A stretch of 64,000 nt of DNA from Sporichthya polymorpha DSM 43042. Its GTDB lineage: Bacteria; Actinomycetota; Actinomycetes; Sporichthyales; Sporichthyaceae. Under the pieces are notes generated by a model. It was given only the letters and a program-made list of their open reading frames with translations, ran no database searches and had not been told where the DNA came from. This document shows, in pieces, positions 34,588 through 42,627 of this stretch (position 1 is the stretch's first letter; each line of letters opens with the position of its first letter). The DNA lies in the NCBI RefSeq assembly GCF_000384115.1, contig NZ_KB913029.1:1212907-1276906 (forward strand), read 5' to 3'. Position numbers and translations under genes: made by a program.

Positions 34588-36556
34588 CGACGAGCTCCTT
34601 CTGATCGTGCTGAGGGTGAGGACGTAGGGCGTCGGCACGCCGGGCGGAACGCGGCGAACGCCAGTTCCGGTCGAGGGTGCGCACCGTGCGCCGATTTGAT
34701 CCCGCGCGCCGGGCCGGAGCGATCAAGCTGCTCTTGATCCGCTCGACGACGTCGATCTGACTGGCCGCCACCAACGCCGCGACGATGGCCAGCGCGCCGA
34801 ACGCGGCCGTCTGGTAGTTGCCCGAGTCGTCGGGCAGGTAGGACGGCATGACGGTCAGCAGCCCGGCCGCGAGGACCGACGACCGGATCAGCTGATTGCC
34901 GGTGATGGCGAGGACCGCGACCCACAGCAGCGACTGCAGCGAGCCGAGGCCGCCCGCACCCGCCGCCTGCGCGCCGGTTGCGATGACCGCACCGGCAACG
35001 CCGGCGAAGAACGCGGAGATCGCGAACAGCAGGACGAGGGTCGTCGTCGTCCCGGTGCCGTAGGTGGACAGCGCCAGCGGCGAGTCCGCGAGGGCGCGGA
35101 GTAGTCGGCCGAGCCGGGACCTCTGGAGGACGACGATGGCCACGATGCAGGCCAGCAGAACCCCGACCGCGACGTAGAAGTACTGCCGGTCGTCGGCCAC
35201 GCCGACGCCCGGAAGGTCCGGCCGCGGCGCGTCGCGCCGGGCATTGACCCCGAACATCCACGAGGACCGGTAGACGAGGTTCTCCAGCAGGACGCCGAAG
35301 CCGAAGGTCGCCAGGGCGAGATAGATCCCCGACAGGCGGATCGCCGGCAGGGCGAGGATCACCCCGATCGGCAGCGTGATCAGGCCGGCGCCGAGCAGCG
35401 CGAGGAACCAGGGCAGCCCGGCGTCCACGCTGAGGCGGCTGAATGCGACCGCGCCGACCGCGACGAACGCGGCGTGGCACAGGGAGACCTGACCGGCGAC
35501 CTTCACCAGCAGACCGAGCGACAGGAACATGATCGTGAAGCCGACGGCGTTGATGTAGACCGGCAGCTTCGTCCCCACCAGGTCCGGCAGAACAATCACC
35601 ACGGCGAGGGCGGCGATCCCGGCCGTGACGCTGACACCCTTCGGCGGGGCGGTGAACCGCTCCAACTGGGGGCGGCGGACCAGCGGGGCCGTCGGCAGCC
35701 CGCGGCGTCCGACGACGAGCAGGACACCGAACAGCACGATGAACGGCACACTCGACGGGAGACCCTGGAACTGCGGGTGGGACGCGGCGTACTTCTGCCC
35801 GAGCGCCGCGAGGACGCCGATGATCAGGCCGCCGGCGAAGGTCCAGGGCAGATTGCGGAACCGCCCGATCGCCGCCGCTCCGAAGGCCTGGACGACGAGC
35901 GCCGTGAGGCGGATCGGGTCGAGGCCGAACGTCGGCGCGATGAGCACGCCGGACAGGACCGCGACGCCGCCGCCGATCATCCAGGCCAGGCGCCGCACCT
36001 GCGCGGCGTCGAAGCCGGTCATCTCGATCAGCTCGGGGTCGTCGACAACCCCTCGCATCGCGATGCCGAGTCGGGTCCGCGTGAGCAGCACCGCGAGACC
36101 GGCACTGACGGCCACACCGACGCAGGTGATGATCAGCTGGTCGTAGCCGATGTCCACCGCGAGGTGGAACGTGTTCGTCGGCAGGAAGTCCTCGGTCGTG
36201 AACGTCGCCGCGCCGTACCGGATCGTGGCGATGGCCTGGATGATCAGCAGCGGACCGATGGTCGCGACCACCACGACCGCGACGGGGGCCCGCGTCAGGC
36301 GGCGGGCCAGCAACTCCAGCAGGACACCGAGCGTCGCACCGAGCCCGACGACGCAGATGACCATGGCGATCGGCCACGGGATGTCGTTGCGGACCTGCAG
36401 TTCGTAGAACAGGTACGCACCCGCGGTCGCCATCGCCCCGTGGGCGAAGTTGAACACCCCGGAGGTGCGGTAGGTCAGGACGAGACCGACGCCGGCCAGG
36501 CCGTAGACCGACCCGGACACGATGCCGATGACGATGAACGGCAGGTACTCGTTCAT
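34574..36556 (-). CDS. Fused LivH-LivM ABC transporter permease
   Basis: A 660-residue protein in which both inner-membrane permeases of a branched-chain-type ABC transporter are joined. Residues 1-290 are LivH-like (YRTSGVFNFAHGAMATAGAY), and 320-610 are LivM-like (VKVAGQVSLCHAAFVAVGAVAF, LALATFGFGVLLENLVY). The last 45 residues are basic and cytosolic. The livGF ATPases at 24-26 kb are the only ATPases available in the window. It is the fifth gene of the nine-gene operon and overlaps both neighbours. Confidence 0.9.
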   Translation of the reverse strand: MNEYLPFIVIGIVSGSVYGLAGVGLVLTYRTSGVFNFAHGAMATAGAYLFYELQVRNDIPWPIAMVICVVGLGATLGVLLELLARRLTRAPVAVVVVATIGPLLIIQAIATIRYGAATFTTEDFLPTNTFHLAVDIGYDQLIITCVGVAVSAGLAVLLTRTRLGIAMRGVVDDPELIEMTGFDAAQVRRLAWMIGGGVAVLSGVLIAPTFGLDPIRLTALVVQAFGAAAIGRFRNLPWTFAGGLIIGVLAALGQKYAASHPQFQGLPSSVPFIVLFGVLLVVGRRGLPTAPLVRRPQLERFTAPPKGVSVTAGIAALAVVIVLPDLVGTKLPVYINAVGFTIMFLSLGLLVKVAGQVSLCHAAFVAVGAVAFSRLSVDAGLPWFLALLGAGLITLPIGVILALPAIRLSGIYLALATFGFGVLLENLVYRSSWMFGVNARRDAPRPDLPGVGVADDRQYFYVAVGVLLACIVAIVVLQRSRLGRLLRALADSPLALSTYGTGTTTTLVLLFAISAFFAGVAGAVIATGAQAAGAGGLGSLQSLLWVAVLAITGNQLIRSSVLAAGLLTVMPSYLPDDSGNYQTAAFGALAIVAALVAASQIDVVERIKSSLIAPARRAGSNRRTVRTLDRNWRSPRSARRADALRPHPQHDQKELVDVSQ

Positions 36557-36819
36557 CCGAGCGCCTCGACGTCGGCGCCTCGCACCCGCTGGACGCGCTG
36601 GACGCGTCGCCGCACGGTCCGTCGGTACAGCACGAGATAGCCCGCGCAGGATGCGAGCACCACGATCTCGCCGACGATGCCGACGTTCAGCGCCGTCAAC
36701 TGGTCCTCGTACCGCAGTTCACCGCTCGCGGTGACCCAGGACAGGCCGATCAGCACCAGGCCCACGGCGATCAGGCCGGCGAACAGGGCCGGCCGCGGCC
36801 GTCCGTCCCGAGAGGTCAC
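36553..36819 (-). CDS. Small two-helix membrane protein
   Basis: An 88-residue protein with helices at about 11-30 and 47-66 and a basic tail rich in Arg and Val (RTVRRRVQRVQRVR). The GTG start overlaps the preceding gene stop by 4 nt, and its own stop overlaps the permease ATG by 4 nt. No family recognised. Tight coupling on both sides argues that it is a real gene and perhaps an accessory subunit of the transporter. Confidence 0.7.
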   Translation of the reverse strand: MTSRDGRPRPALFAGLIAVGLVLIGLSWVTASGELRYEDQLTALNVGIVGEIVVLASCAGYLVLYRRTVRRRVQRVQRVRGADVEALG

Positions 36820-37181
36820 GTACGCACCCGCTCGTGCTGGGCCGCCCCGTTCAGGAGGCCGGACAGGTGCGAGACGTGGAGCTCGAGCTCCCGCACGCGC
36901 TCGGCCAGCGCCGCGTCGGACTCCGTGCCGCGCGCGGGGTCGAGGCGGTCGAGCGTCCGCCACTCGTCGCTGAGGTCGGCGGACAACCAGAGCGTGGCGC
37001 CGACGCCGATCAGGGCGAGGCCGCCCAGCCCGCCGGAGAGCAAGTAGGGCAACTGGTTGGCGATGTAGACCTCGCCGCTGGCGCCGATCCACCCGGCGAT
37101 CAGGACGACGGCACCGAGCAGCACGAGGACGGCTCCGACGATGCGGTCCCACTGCAACGTGAACCAGGGGATCAGCTCCAT
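36816..37181 (-). CDS. Small membrane protein with coiled-coil tail
   Basis: A 121-residue protein with two helices (about 9-31 and 43-65) and an acidic, heptad-like tail (RVRELELHVSHLSGLLNG) near 92-112. I place the start at ATG 37181, which overlaps the preceding gene by 10 nt; a GTG eight codons upstream is possible. Function unknown. It may pair with the next, two-helix protein. Confidence 0.7.
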   Translation of the reverse strand: MELIPWFTLQWDRIVGAVLVLLGAVVLIAGWIGASGEVYIANQLPYLLSGGLGGLALIGVGATLWLSADLSDEWRTLDRLDPARGTESDAALAERVRELELHVSHLSGLLNGAAQHERVRT

Positions 37182-38452
37182 GAACGTCTCACTCCCACAA
37201 CCCAACGCGTTCCGACGCTGACGAGGACAAAAAGAAGGGCGCCACCCGCGATGTACGGGTAGGCGCCCAGAGACGGGAGCGACACTGCGCCCGGCTGCGT
37301 GTTGGCCAGGGCGAAGGCCTGCGTACCCGGCGGGGTGACCGGCGCGACCCCCGTCGGCAGGACGCCGGTGCCGACGCCCGGGATGACCGGCGCGGCGGCG
37401 ACGTTGTCGACGCCGCCCACCGTGGACACTGGAGCCGCGAGACCGGAAGCGCTGTTGTCCGTGCTGCCCGCGGTGCTGCCGACGGCCGGAGCGGAGCTCC
37501 CGGTCGCCTGAGCGAAGGACCGGCCGATGACGAAGTCGGTGACCACGGTGCGCCCCACCGGCGCCGGGACGTCCATGGGCGTGGAGATCTGCAGACCCGG
37601 AGCTAGCACGGAGTCCTCGGTGCTGGATGCCTCCACATAACGGATCGTCGTGTTGCCGACCGTCAGGGACTTCTGCGCCGGGTGCACCGACCCGATGAGG
37701 CTGACACCTTCCTCCGTGACGGCCACGCCGACGCCGTTCACGGAGAGGCTCGAGACCTTGAAGTCGGAAGTGCGGACGACCTTGCCCGCGTTGTCGATGG
37801 CTACCTCGGCGCGGGAGACCGCGCCGTGGATCGCCACGACACCGAGCTGCAGGTCGAGCCGCGACTCCGCGGCGGAGACGAAGTTCTCCGCCGTGCGGAC
37901 GACCTCGGCGGTCGCGAAGGCACCAGCCTCATCGGCGCTCGGCGCGAGGCGTGCGCCGGCCTGCGCGACCGAGCGCGCCTCGCGCTCGCGCGCGACCGAG
38001 TCGAGGTGGTACCCCGGCTGGTCCAGGCTCACTTCCTGGGCGCTCGGGTACTGGCTGGTCACGACGAACGGATAGGTGGGGACGGGCTTGCCCGACAGCG
38101 TGCCCGCCAGACCGGGCGCCGCGATGGCGAGGTCGCCGGGGTACGGGAACGACGCGAAGCCGGTGCTGGACCCCAGGGAGTTCAGCGCGGCCTGGGCAGT
38201 CGGACCGCCGCCGTTCACGAGGTTCTCGATGATGAGGAAGCGCGGCAGCGCGGCCAGGAAGTAGGCAGCGTTGGCGGAGGCCTGTCCGTGGTACGCGCTC
38301 AGCGTCGTGGTGCTGCTCGGCTCCGCCGTGGCGGAACCGAGTGCACTGCTCGTCGGGAGCAGCGTGACCAGCGCGGCGGTGGACACCGCCGCCGCGCCGG
38401 TCGCTGCTCGCCGCAGGCGCCGCGGACGGCGCCGGTGGCTGCGGGTCGTCAC
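37172..38452 (-). CDS. Exported, C-terminally anchored protein of unknown function
   Basis: A 426-residue protein. An arginine-rich N-terminus and hydrophobic core form a signal peptide (cleavage near residue 45, after SALGSATA). About 320 residues are predicted outside the membrane, and a single helix near 400-418 plus a short basic tail (VRRSWS) forms a C-terminal anchor. The pre-anchor region (about 325-390) is low-complexity Ala/Gly/Val/Pro. There is no LPXTG. GTG start at 38452 overlaps the AveC-family gene by 4 nt. Probably works at the cell surface with the binding protein. Confidence 0.75.
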   Translation of the reverse strand: MTTRSHRRRPRRLRRAATGAAAVSTAALVTLLPTSSALGSATAEPSSTTTLSAYHGQASANAAYFLAALPRFLIIENLVNGGGPTAQAALNSLGSSTGFASFPYPGDLAIAAPGLAGTLSGKPVPTYPFVVTSQYPSAQEVSLDQPGYHLDSVAREREARSVAQAGARLAPSADEAGAFATAEVVRTAENFVSAAESRLDLQLGVVAIHGAVSRAEVAIDNAGKVVRTSDFKVSSLSVNGVGVAVTEEGVSLIGSVHPAQKSLTVGNTTIRYVEASSTEDSVLAPGLQISTPMDVPAPVGRTVVTDFVIGRSFAQATGSSAPAVGSTAGSTDNSASGLAAPVSTVGGVDNVAAAPVIPGVGTGVLPTGVAPVTPPGTQAFALANTQPGAVSLPSLGAYPYIAGGALLFVLVSVGTRWVVGVRRSWS

Positions 38453-39597
38453 TGCGTCTTCACCGCCGGGGCGACCGGGATGGTCGTGCCGTCGGGGACG
38501 ACGAGCTTGCCGTCGGGGCCGACGCGCAGGGACGACTCGCCCCGCGGGATCGGCAGATCCGGGTTCGGGCAGGCGACATCCGTGCCGGCACCGCAGTAGC
38601 CGTTGATGAAGTACGACCGCTCCTGGACGTCCTGCGGCCACGCGTCGCCGCGCTGCGAGATCAGCGCGTTCGGCAGGTGGTAGAAGACGAAGAAGATCGC
38701 GGTGATCGCGCCCGAGACCGCGAAGAAACGCATCGCGCCCTTGACCCGCTTGGACACGCTCAGGCGGTCGATGCCCGCCTCGGCGAACGAACGCCCCTGG
38801 TCGTCGCGGAAGAACCGCAGCGCACCCCAGCTCGTGTAGAGCAGGCTCGCGGTGATGCCCTGGTAGACCGGGAAGCCGTAGTAGTTGCCGTGGTTCAGCG
38901 TCAGCCAGCTGATGCTCGCGCCGTACTGGTGCGAGCCCATGACCATGAAGGCCGCTTCCCACATCGTGCCGACGACCATCATCGGGATGAACGCGACCGC
39001 GCACAGCCCGATGGCGCTCATGCTCGGGTACCGCTCTCGGGTCTTACGCATGAGCGTCGTGACGATCAGGACCATCAGGAAGAACGCGCAGGTGTAGACG
39101 CCGGGCAGCCAGAGCAGGGGCTGCGGGATCTCTTCCGCGTTCGGCGACATCCAGCCGGGGGTGTGCCCGATCCACGAGCCGGCGTTGATGAAGTACGTGT
39201 TGTAGTTGAAGCCCGGAGAGAAGTAGTTGTAGAGCGGGTCGGACCACCACATCAACGAGAACGAGATGACGATCAGACCGTCGAGCGGGACCGACCCGGT
39301 CCGGCGCAAGGGAAGGACCGCCTTGAACAGGATCAGGGCGAGCATCCCGGCGAACAGGCCGTACTGCTGCACGCTCAGGCAGATCTTCATCCACGTCGGC
39401 AGCGGGGTCTCGCCGGTGCCGACGCGGTGCGGCTCGCCGGCCACCAGCCACGCGACGATCAAGTACGCCGCGAAGGCGAGGAAGCCGAAGCCGAGCGCCG
39501 CCCACCAGGTGATGGGACGGATCCGCTTCGGCGCCGTCGGCGCTACCGGACGCGAGGCGTCCAGGCCACTGCGCGGCGGCAGGTGTGTGGTGGCCAT
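38449..39597 (-). CDS. AveC-family integral membrane protein (2)
   Basis: A 382-residue protein with about seven helices. It aligns with the protein at 27674 through DGLIVISFSLMWWSDPLYNYFS, then NAGSWIGHTPGW and PLLWLPGVYTC. The C-terminus ends in INGYCGAGTDVACPNPDLPIPRG, which looks like a conserved tail. The ATG at 39597 has a GAGGAGG site. It is the first gene of the nine-gene operon, downstream of the TGTCTAT operator at 39659. No polyketide genes are near, so AveC-type spirocyclisation cannot be assumed. Confidence 0.72.
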   Translation of the reverse strand: MATTHLPPRSGLDASRPVAPTAPKRIRPITWWAALGFGFLAFAAYLIVAWLVAGEPHRVGTGETPLPTWMKICLSVQQYGLFAGMLALILFKAVLPLRRTGSVPLDGLIVISFSLMWWSDPLYNYFSPGFNYNTYFINAGSWIGHTPGWMSPNAEEIPQPLLWLPGVYTCAFFLMVLIVTTLMRKTRERYPSMSAIGLCAVAFIPMMVVGTMWEAAFMVMGSHQYGASISWLTLNHGNYYGFPVYQGITASLLYTSWGALRFFRDDQGRSFAEAGIDRLSVSKRVKGAMRFFAVSGAITAIFFVFYHLPNALISQRGDAWPQDVQERSYFINGYCGAGTDVACPNPDLPIPRGESSLRVGPDGKLVVPDGTTIPVAPAVKTQ

Positions 39598-39658
39598 GCC
39601 GGGGCCTCCTCATAAGTTTCGGGAAACGACGTACGCCTTGTGGTGGGCCGCGTCACTT

Positions 39659-39681
39659 GATAGACAGACACTATGTCTATC
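39659..39681. promoter_or_regulatory. Putative TetR operator, GATAGACA-N7-TGTCTATC
   Basis: An 8-bp perfect inverted repeat with a 7-bp spacer, midway between the divergent starts of the nine-gene operon (39597) and TetR (39736). It uses the same half-site as the operator at 26023-26047, but with a longer spacer than the N3 and N1 spacings seen there. Confidence 0.75.
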
Positions 39682-39735
39682 TAATTGGGAGCGGTCAAGC
39701 CTTTGGGCGGCTTCGACCCGATTCGTGGAGGTTCG

Positions 39736-40347
39736 ATGAGTTCGCCGGCGCGCCCCCGCACGGACCGACGTCGCACGGGGCCCGCGACGCGCAGCGACCT
39801 TCTGGAGGCGACGAAGCGCCTGCTGGCCGGCGGCGCTCCCGTCGCCACGCTGCGGGTGGACCAGATCGTCGCGGAGGCCGGGATGGGCCGCGCGACGTTC
39901 TACCTCCATTTCAAGGACAAGTCCGAGCTGATGGCGGCGCTCGCCGAGGACCAGGTCGCCTGGCGCGACCAGATCGGCGCCGAGGTGCTCGCGGACCCCA
40001 AGCTGACCCGCGAGTCCGTGCACCTGCTGATGCGGACGATCGTCGGCCAGTGGGCGGAGAACTGGGGCGTCCTCGCCGCGATCATCGAGGTCGCCGAGTA
40101 CGACGCCGCCATGGCCACCATCTGGAAGACCTCGATGGGCGAGGTCACCGAGAAGGCCGCCGAGCAGTTCCGCCGACGCTGGGAGAGCCGGCCGGGCCAG
40201 TCTCCCGACCCCGACATGATCGCCGAGCTGTTCACCTGGATGTTCGAGCGCTCGTGCCACCAGATCCTGCGCGACCCGTCCCGCGTCGACGCCGCCGCCG
40301 CCGGCATGACCGACATCATCTGGCGCGTGCTCGACTACCGCGCCTGA
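39736..40347 (+). CDS. TetR-family regulator (3), paralogue of the one at 28717
   Basis: A 203-residue TetR regulator with helix-turn-helix VATLRVDQIVAEAGMGRATFYLHFKDKSEL (about 37-66). The ligand domain matches the TetR at 28717 (MFERSCHQILRDPS against MFERSAHQLTRDRS). The ATG at 39736 follows a GGAG site and is preferred over an in-frame GTG at 39685. It is divergent from the nine-gene operon across the TGTCTAT operator, the classic arrangement for an autoregulated repressor of that operon. Confidence 0.9.
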   Translation: MSSPARPRTDRRRTGPATRSDLLEATKRLLAGGAPVATLRVDQIVAEAGMGRATFYLHFKDKSELMAALAEDQVAWRDQIGAEVLADPKLTRESVHLLMRTIVGQWAENWGVLAAIIEVAEYDAAMATIWKTSMGEVTEKAAEQFRRRWESRPGQSPDPDMIAELFTWMFERSCHQILRDPSRVDAAAAGMTDIIWRVLDYRA

Positions 40348-40383
40348 CCCGCGGAACTGACACAGCCTCAGAGAGCCATCGAA

Positions 40384-40427
40384 AAAGGGTGACACCCCGT
40401 ACTCCGCAGTAAGGGGTGTCACCCTTT
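40384..40427. terminator. Palindromic terminator repeat, copy 2
   Basis: 15-bp arms AAAGGGTGACACCCC and GGGGTGTCACCCTTT surround an inner TACT-CCGC-AGTA stem-loop. It lies between the convergent TetR and binding-protein genes, so it can serve both strands. It is nearly identical to the copies at 24378 and 48106. Confidence 0.85.
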
Positions 40428-40448
40428 CGTGACACCGAAACGCCGGGG

Positions 40449-41948
40449 TCAACCCTTGCCGAAGCACTCCACCTTGGAGCCGGCGGGGGCGGAGAAGCCC
40501 TTGGTGTCGAGCTTGATCGGGTAGTAGCACTCGAGCGCCTTGGCCGTGGATCCCTTCGCGAACGTGGCGCCGGGGCTGAGGCCGTCGAGCTTCTCGTTCT
40601 TCAGCTTCCACAGCCCTTCGAGAATGCGGGCGGTGCTGACGTCGCCCGCACGAGCCTGGTCGGAAACCTTGGCCAGCGCGGCCTCGAACAGCTTCCCCGC
40701 GGTCCAGCCCAGCAGGGCCTGCTGCTCCTCCTTCGCGGAGGGGGCGAAGCGGGCAAACGCGTCGTGGAACGCACGGATGCCGGGGGTGTCGGTGGTCATG
40801 AACGGCACGACGCCGTTGCCGAGATACATGGAGTTGCGTTGGACGCCGGGGTCGGCCGCCACGGCGGCGCTGACGCCAACGGCTCCGGTGGCGATCGTCG
40901 GGAAGTAGTTCAGCGACGCACACGAGCGGACCGCCCGGATGATCGCCGACCCGTCGAGGCCGAGGAAGAGCGTGTTCACCCCGGCGGACTTCATCGTCTG
41001 GCATTCGGAGGTGAAGTCCGGCTGGGTCAGCGAGACCGCCTGGATCGGGCCGAGCGCGGCCTTCGCCAGTTCGGTGCTGCGCTGGAAGCCGTTCTTGATC
41101 GCCGAGCAGATCGACGCCTCGACGCAGTAGAAGAGACCGGTCTTCGGCGCGCCCTGCGCGTTGCGCGCGGCCTGGACGAGGGCGCCGTCGTTCGCCGTGA
41201 GCGGGGCCGCGCCGGGCGGGAACAGGTACGGGCTCTGGGTCCAGTCGCCGGCAACGACGTCACCGCCGACGACCGGCACCTTGTCGCGTTCGGCGGCCGT
41301 TCGCAGGGCCGCGATCGCGATCGGGACGCCGGCGCCGACGACGGCGACCGCGCCGCGGTCCTTCACCAGCGTGTTCCAGTTCGACGCGACGCGCGCGGGG
41401 TCCGAGGCGTCGTCGAGCTGGATCAGCTGGATCGGGTGGCACTGCACGCCACCGCGTGCGTTGACCTCCTTGGCCCAGACGGCGAGGCCGGTCCGCAGGC
41501 CCGAGATCGAGGCGCCGACCAGGCCGGAGGTCGCGAGCGTCTGCCCGAGGACGATCGGCTTCAGCGGCGTCGTGCACGGCTTGCTGCCGCCGCCCGCCGC
41601 CCCGCCCGGCTGCGCGGGGTTCTGGCCGGCGCCCGGTCGCGGCGCGGTCGGGGACCCGGGCTGGGCCGGCGTGTCACCCGTCCCGGAGCTCGACCCCGGA
41701 GCCGCGGTCGGGCCTGCGCCCGGCACGGCGACGCCCGGGGCGACGCCGGCACCGGCGTCGGCGCCCGGGACCGCGCCGGGGGCGACCGGCGCGCCGGCGG
41801 CGTTGTCGGACTGTGCGTCGACGGGACCGTAGCCGTTGCCGACAGCGGCGACCTGCTCGTGCGGTACGCGGTTGCCGCAGCCGGCGGCGAGGGCGAGGGC
41901 GCCGATCAGCGCCGCCGCCGCGACTTGGCGGGTTCGGAGTTTCAACAT
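40449..41948 (-). CDS. Lipoprotein substrate-binding protein, Liv/amide type (2)
   Basis: A 499-residue Peripla_BP_6 protein with lipobox LALAAGC and a Pro/Ala/Gly linker of about 85 residues (40-125). The binding domain opens TPLKPIVLGQTLATSGLVGASISG. Cysteine pairs (CVEASIC and others) resemble those in the binding protein at 33094, and both end in a short Cys-Gly-Lys tail. ATG 41948 is preceded by AGGAGG; a TTG one codon earlier is also possible. It is last in the cysD-cysNC-TetR operon and has no permease or ATPase of its own. Confidence 0.88.
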   Translation of the reverse strand: MLKLRTRQVAAAALIGALALAAGCGNRVPHEQVAAVGNGYGPVDAQSDNAAGAPVAPGAVPGADAGAGVAPGVAVPGAGPTAAPGSSSGTGDTPAQPGSPTAPRPGAGQNPAQPGGAAGGGSKPCTTPLKPIVLGQTLATSGLVGASISGLRTGLAVWAKEVNARGGVQCHPIQLIQLDDASDPARVASNWNTLVKDRGAVAVVGAGVPIAIAALRTAAERDKVPVVGGDVVAGDWTQSPYLFPPGAAPLTANDGALVQAARNAQGAPKTGLFYCVEASICSAIKNGFQRSTELAKAALGPIQAVSLTQPDFTSECQTMKSAGVNTLFLGLDGSAIIRAVRSCASLNYFPTIATGAVGVSAAVAADPGVQRNSMYLGNGVVPFMTTDTPGIRAFHDAFARFAPSAKEEQQALLGWTAGKLFEAALAKVSDQARAGDVSTARILEGLWKLKNEKLDGLSPGATFAKGSTAKALECYYPIKLDTKGFSAPAGSKVECFGKG

Positions 41949-41997
41949 CAATGCGTCCTCCTGGAGCAGTGGTGCGGTGCGACGACCTGAGGGGGCA

Positions 41998-42627
41998 TCA
42001 GGTCAATCCGTCGAGCACCAGTCGCACGGTGTGGGCGGCAATCTGTTCCGCCGTGGCCAGTCGTTGGACGGCGGGGTAGGAGCCCGAGAGCGAGCGCAGG
42101 TTCGTCAGCCCGAACAGCAGCGCGAACGTCGACGCCATCGCGAGCTCGGCGTCCAGGTCGGGGTCGATCTCGCGCAGGATCTCGGAGAACAACGAGAGCG
42201 GCTCGGCGAACAGTCCACGGTCGAGCAACTGCGGCATGTTCGACCGGGGGGTGAGCACCTCACGGTTCAGCAGGCCCCGGAAGATCTCGTTGTCCACCAG
42301 TGCCTGCAGGTACCAGGTCAGCAGCAGTTCGAGCCGGTCCCGAGCCGACCGTGCCGGATCCCGGGTCTCCGGCGGGATCACCGAACTGCCGCCGAAGGCC
42401 CGCTCCACCACCGCCGCGTAGATCGCGTCCTTGCTCGCGAAGTGGTGGTACAGCGCGCCGACGGCGACGCCGGCACCGGCCGCGATCTCCTTGGTGGTGA
42501 CGGCATCGAGCCCGCGCCGGGCGAACATCTCCTCGGCCGTGTCGAGGATCCGCTTCTCCGTCGCCACGGCGTCGCGGACCCGCTTGACGCGCGGGGCGGG
42601 CGCCTCGGTCGTGATGGGCTCGGTCAC
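41998..42627 (-). CDS. TetR-family regulator (4)
   Basis: A 209-residue TetR regulator with helix-turn-helix [31 protein letters not shown] (about 39-69). It is the third gene of the cysD-cysNC operon: its GTG start overlaps the cysNC stop by 4 nt and the binding-protein gene follows after about 50 nt. It probably autoregulates through the ACCGAGCGCTCGGT palindrome at 45476. Ligand unknown. Confidence 0.88.
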   Translation of the reverse strand: MTEPITTEAPAPRVKRVRDAVATEKRILDTAEEMFARRGLDAVTTKEIAAGAGVAVGALYHHFASKDAIYAAVVERAFGGSSVIPPETRDPARSARDRLELLLTWYLQALVDNEIFRGLLNREVLTPRSNMPQLLDRGLFAEPLSLFSEILREIDPDLDAELAMASTFALLFGLTNLRSLSGSYPAVQRLATAEQIAAHTVRLVLDGLT

